Below are positions 60,297 to 64,000 of a DNA stretch of 64,000 nucleotides, in pieces. Location of the stretch: positions 18,213,872-18,277,871 of the forward strand of contig NC_058499.1 in the NCBI RefSeq assembly GCF_020382885.2, read 5' to 3'. The position numbers were made by a program, and so were the translations under genes. Positions within the stretch are counted from its first letter, which is position 1; each line of letters begins with the position of its first letter. Origin of the DNA: Scatophagus argus (Eukaryota; Chordata; Actinopteri; Scatophagidae). A model generated the notes under the pieces. That model made no database searches. It saw only the letters and a program-made list of their open reading frames with translations, and had not been told where the DNA came from.

Positions 60297-60369
60297 CGAC
60301 CACGGCAGGACTCGAACCTGCAATCTTCTGATCCGAAGTCAGACGCCTTATCCATTAGGCCACGCAGCC
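60297..60369 (-). tRNA. tRNA-Arg (anticodon UCG)
   Basis: 73 bases that fold as a full cloverleaf: acceptor strand GGCTGCG (60369-60363), TG, D arm GCCTAATGGATAAGGC, anticodon arm TCTGA-CTTCGGA-TCAGA with anticodon TCG at 60336-60334, variable AGATT, T arm GCAGG-TTCGAGT-CCTGC, acceptor CGTGGTC and discriminator G. The D, anticodon and T regions match vertebrate tRNA-Arg(UCG) almost base for base, and a TTTT terminator follows five bases later. The 5' acceptor strand differs from the usual GACCACG at three places, each change turning a Watson-Crick pair into G-U. It could be a working gene or a young tRNA-derived copy; it lies a few bases upstream of a SINE in the same orientation. Confidence 0.88.
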
Positions 60370-60417
60370 ATTGGCAAAATGTATTGTTGATAGGCATAGC
60401 AAATTGTTGTGGACCCT

Positions 60418-60480
60418 GGCCTCGCTGGCCGAGGCCATAATCCATCCCTGAAAGGAATTCTGATTCTGATTCTGATACAA
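60418..60480 (+). mobile_element. LINE/SINE 3' tail with ATTCTG repeats
   Basis: CCCTGAAAGGAATTCTGATT and further CTGATT units are the typical 3' tail of fish L2-type elements and the SINEs that share it. A small hairpin, GGCCTCG-CTGGC-CGAGGCC, lies just before it. The rest of the element is not recognisable. Confidence 0.5.
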
Positions 60481-60649
60481 GGCCTGTATGCTTCAGTTTA
60501 TAGTTTTTTTAGTTTGTCATGTATCAGTCCAGACAAGTTTGAGGGTTCTTGAAAGTTTGTCACACTTATATCACATGTTGCCATGTATTACAGCTTTTAC
60601 CATTATGTATCTTGTTCAGGGTTTTATCATATATCCTATGCAATAACCA

Positions 60650-61726
60650 TCATACCAGACTGCAAGCTGCAGCTGGAGGAATTCCAACTTATCCGAGCGG
60701 ATCGTCACAATGAACTTTCTGGCAAAACTAAAGGTGACAATGTCTGTTTTTACATTAACAGTGGCTGGTGTACCAACGTGAGTGTGATTTCCCAGCACTG
60801 TTCTCCTGCTCTGGAGTACTTAATCACACACTGTAAGCCATTTTACTCTCTGCGTGAGTTTGCTTCATTCATATTGGTCACTTTTTACATTCCGCCGAGT
60901 GAAGATGTGCACGAGGTTCAGCGTGTACTCACGGATCAGGTACTGTGTGTGGAGCAAACACATCTGGACTCCTTAGTTATTGTTCTTGGCGACTTTAATA
61001 AAGGAAATATTAGCCAAGATCTACCCAAATACAATCAGCTAATAAATGCCCGACCAGAGAGGAGAACACACTGGATCACTGTTACACCACAGTAAGTGGA
61101 GCATATCGTGCAGTGCCCCGCACCGCTCTTGGACTATCTGACCACGTCATGGTCCACCTGATTCCCACATACAGACATAGGCTGAAGCTCGCCAAACCTG
61201 TGGTGAGTACATCTAAAAAGTGGACCAGCCAGGCTGTGGAGGAGCTACTGCGATGTGTTCAGGCCTGCTACAGATACAGATACAGTATTGTGCCAACACG
61301 CACCGGGATGAGTTATAACAATGACAAACCCTGGTTCACAGCTAAACTCAGACAGCTGAGGCTAGAGAAGGAGGCTGCATTCAGAAGTGGGGATAGAGAC
61401 AGCTACAAAGAGATCAAGTACAGGTTTAGCAAGGAGGTGAGAAGTGCTAAATCACTGTACTCTGAGAAACTTCAACAGCAGTTCTCAGCTAACGACTCGG
61501 CCTCTGTGTGGAAGGGCCTCAGGCAAATCACCAACTACAAGCCCAAAGCCCCCCACTCCACTGACGACCTGCAACTAGCCCACAGTCTGAATGAGTTCTA
61601 TTGTCGCTTTGATGGACTATCAGCCAGCCCTGACTCCTCCACACACCCCATCAACACAGACATTCACACCCCCCACACCCCAGAAGACACCCCACCTCGG
61701 ACCCCTCCTCCTCCACCACAGCTAAG
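60650..61726 (+). mobile_element. LINE copy 1: endonuclease to start of reverse transcriptase
   Basis: The plus strand reads the second half of an APE endonuclease (IRADRHNE, YINSGWCTN, YIPPSEDVHEVQRVL, VLGDFNKG) and then, after one frameshift near 61050-61070, [19 protein letters not shown] (the SDH catalytic motif). The linker region (KPWFTAKLRQLRLEKEAAFR) follows, up to a proline-rich stretch just before the polymerase. The N-terminal endonuclease part, the polymerase and the tail are missing. It stops where an antisense LINE tail begins. Its flanking frames are otherwise open, so decay is moderate. Confidence 0.9.
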
Positions 61727-62030
61727 ATAAGATAAGATAAGAACTTTATTGATCCCGCAGGAAATTGTTGTGCCAGGGTTGCAATACAAAGAAGCATAAA
61801 AGTAGCAAGTAATCTTTCATACATAATATATAAATAACAGAGTAATATAAAAAATAACAGAGTATATACATGAGGTATAGATAGATAACAGCAGATAAGG
61901 TGCAGAATGGCAACGGATAAGGTGCGGATACAATCTTGAATCCCTCTTACAGCCCTCATCCTGACCGGTGGCAGAGGATGATCCAAAATATTTTTGAAGT
62001 GCCCCTGAAATTGCAATTGAAACTGACATC
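61727..62030 (-). mobile_element. antisense LINE 3' tail
   Basis: On the minus strand this ends CAATTTCCTGCGGGATCAAT, AAAGTTCTTATC and then TTATC units, the short-repeat tail of a fish LINE. The element end is at 61727, so this piece lies in the opposite orientation to the LINE copies on both sides. It looks like a separate insertion of a 5'-truncated element into LINE copy 1. Confidence 0.65.
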
Positions 62031-62164
62031 AAAAGACCGTAGACTACAATATAACTCTTATACAAAACATCCATGAATTGCAAATTTAAATAAACATGCC
62101 CTTACATGCTAAATGTCTGTCATTACACGCTTTATTAATCTATCGCTTTATTCATCCTTTTTTT

Positions 62165-64000
62165 TTCCAGCAAGTTGTGGTAGCTCTGCCCTCTCTTCTC
62201 TTCTTCTTAGTTTTTTCTACTGTTTTTTAGTGTGTTTTACCTGTTTTGTTTAATGTGGTTGATTGCTGTTGCAAATGTGCACACAGGGACACCACTTTTA
62301 TTAGTTTTGTTTTTGCTTTTTGCTGTTTTCTGACCTTTCTGGCACTTCTCTGGGGAATCCCTTCAGCTTCAGCCATGGCTCTATTGTTTACACCAGGGAT
62401 CAGCTGTTAGCTCTATGCGGCCCTGCTCTTCTCTACGCGGAAAAACTAGAGATTCCTGCAGAAATACGGAGGAGAAGGAAAGGCTGCAGAGCGGGACGAA
62501 AGATCCAGGAGAGGAAACGGAGGTACAGACCATATATACCCTCTGTTATTATGGGAAATGTCCGTTCCTTCTCCAACAAGACTGACGAGCTTACGGCACT
62601 GATCCGGCTGCAGAAGGAGTACAGGGAGTGCAGCCTTATGTGTTTCACTAAGACCTGGCTGAATGGACTGATACCGGACTCTGTGGTTTCCCTGGATGGT
62701 TTTAAACTTGTGCGTGCTGATCGGGGAGTGGAGGACTGTGGTAAGCGGAAAGGCGGGGGGCTGGCGGTGTTTGTTAATGAGAGATGGTGCAACCCGGGGC
62801 ACATCTCTGTTAAGGAACAAGTCTACACTAAAGACATGGAGTTACTTGCTGTTGGCATTCGGCCTTATTACATCCCAAGGGAGTTTTCACACGTTATTGT
62901 GTTTAATGTGTACATCCCTCCCTCGGCCGATGCAGCAGCCGCCTGTGAGTTGCTCCACAGTGCAGTGACCAGGATGCAGACACAGCACCCGCAGTCCCTC
63001 CTGCTTATCAGTGGAGACTTCAATAGAGCCTCTCTATCTTCCACTCTCCCCACATTCACACAGTATGTGAAGTGCCACACCAGGGACAACAAGACGCTGG
63101 ACCTTTAGTATGCTAATGTCAAAGACGCATACACCTCCGCCCCCCTCCCCCCGCTGGGACGCTCTGATCACTGTCTCGTTCATCTGCTCCCTGAATACAC
63201 ACCCAGGGTGAGAAGAGAGCCTGCACAGAAGAAGTCTGTGAAAGTGTGGACTGATGAGGACAGTGAGAGACTGAGAGACTGTTTCCAAACTAAAGCTTGG
63301 GAGACACTTTACAGCTCTCATGGTGATGACATCAATGGCCTGACTGACTGCATCACAGACTACATCAACTTCTGTGTGGAGAACACCTTGCCAACCCAGA
63401 GAGTGCGGTGTTTCTCCAACAACAAGCCCTGGGTGACCCTTGAGCTAAAAGCCCTGTTGAACCAGAAGAAGGCCAAACATTGGGGTGGATGACCATAAAC
63501 TGGACTGGTCACATAACACTGATGCCCTGTACAAGAAGGGCCAAAGTTGCCTCCACCTTCTGAGGAGACTGAGGTCCTTTGGAGTGTGCAGACCCCTCTT
63601 AAGGAGCCTCTGCTATTCAATACGCTGTGGTCTGTTGGGAACCGGGCAGCACGGACCGGGACAGGAAGAGACTAAATAAGCTGGTCAGGAGGGCCAACTC
63701 TGTCCTGGGCTGCCCTCTGGACTCCATGCAGGAGGTGGGTGAGAGGAGGATGTTGGCCAAGCTGACATCCATCATGGACAACACCTCTCACCCTCTGCAT
63801 CAGACAGTGGAGGCTCTGAGCAGCTCCTTCAGCGGCAGACTGCTACACCTTCAGTGTAGGAAGGAGCTACAGCAGGTCCTTCATTCCCACTGCTGTTAGA
63901 CTGTATAATTCTACGGTCTAGTCCTCTTTCCTCCCTTAAGAGGACTTGTATATAGCTGTATATTGTACTGTTTTTAACTGTACCTTGTAAATTGTTAATT
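62165..64000 (+). mobile_element. LINE copy 2: 5' region, endonuclease, deleted polymerase, C-term
   Basis: A pyrimidine-rich 5' region leads to an open frame from 62320. It has a basic linker (RRRRKGCRAGRKIQERKRRY) and an APE endonuclease starting at GNVRSFSNK, with FVNERWCN, YIPPSADAAAACELL, ISGDFNRA and, after an in-frame stop at 63106-63108, GRSDHCLVHLLPEY. The conserved catalytic Glu of the CFTETWL motif is Lys here (62650-62652). At about 63480 the linker joins directly to LDWSHNTDALYKKGQSCLHL, so the catalytic polymerase is deleted. The C terminus (RMLAKLTSIMDNTSHPLHQT, GRLLHLQCRKELQQVLHSH) is intact to 63899, and the 3' region runs off the window. Confidence 0.92.

Noticed and set aside
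1-64000. CRISPR arrays, operons, riboswitches or other bacterial features
   Set aside because: All evidence is for vertebrate nuclear DNA. The tandem repeats present are microsatellites or short duplications without regular spacers.

Overview
The window reads as teleost (probably percomorph) nuclear DNA. Genes are sparse and mostly split by GT-AG introns. CA, CT, TA and AGAT microsatellites are frequent. The interspersed repeats are of kinds known from fish: long-inverted-repeat Tc1-like transposons, APE-type LINE fragments with short-repeat tails, tRNA-headed SINEs and MITE-like elements. Only about 8 kb of the 64 kb is convincing host coding sequence.

Layout. 1-5.2 kb: non-coding, with a 120-bp block duplicated in tandem at 4.3-4.6 kb. 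5.2-6.9 kb: an intronless gene (+) for a 564-residue type I membrane protein with four Ig-like domains, which I cannot name. 9.05-9.53 kb: a LINE reverse-transcriptase fragment. 19.2-21.3 kb: a two-coding-exon carbohydrate 6-O-sulfotransferase of the CHST1/CHST16 group (+), with a possible 5' UTR exon near 15.8 kb. 21.3-44 kb: a gene-poor stretch holding a Tc1/mariner remnant, an LTR-like repeat, a LINE fragment and a perfect 25-bp-arm hairpin. 45.07-46.49 kb: etfbkmt (METTL20, three coding exons, +). 48.06-53.88 kb: resf1 (retroelement silencing factor 1, three coding exons, -), convergent with etfbkmt; a candidate promoter and first exon lie at 58.5-58.8 kb. 55.9-57.5 kb: a dead Tc1 element inside the presumed resf1 5' intron. 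59-64 kb: a nest of repeats, containing a tRNA-Arg(UCG) gene (-) and two decayed LINE copies, the second running off the window edge.

The etfbkmt-resf1 neighbourhood matches the vertebrate block known from human 12p11 (there with AMN1 between them; I see no AMN1 here). The genes do not form one pathway: one is a cell-surface Ig protein, one a Golgi glycan sulfotransferase, one a mitochondrial lysine methyltransferase and one a nuclear factor linked to SETDB1-dependent silencing of retroelements. The points most worth checking are the unnamed intronless Ig receptor, the coding intron in the sulfotransferase, an inverted copy of the etfbkmt upstream region on the far side of resf1, an LTR-like repeat that appears to supply the etfbkmt 3' UTR and poly(A) signal, and a tRNA-Arg whose acceptor stem is held by three G-U wobbles. 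I saw no clearly undescribed multi-gene system. Exon joins were made by eye from splice sites and reading frame, and family calls rest on remembered family features, not on searches.
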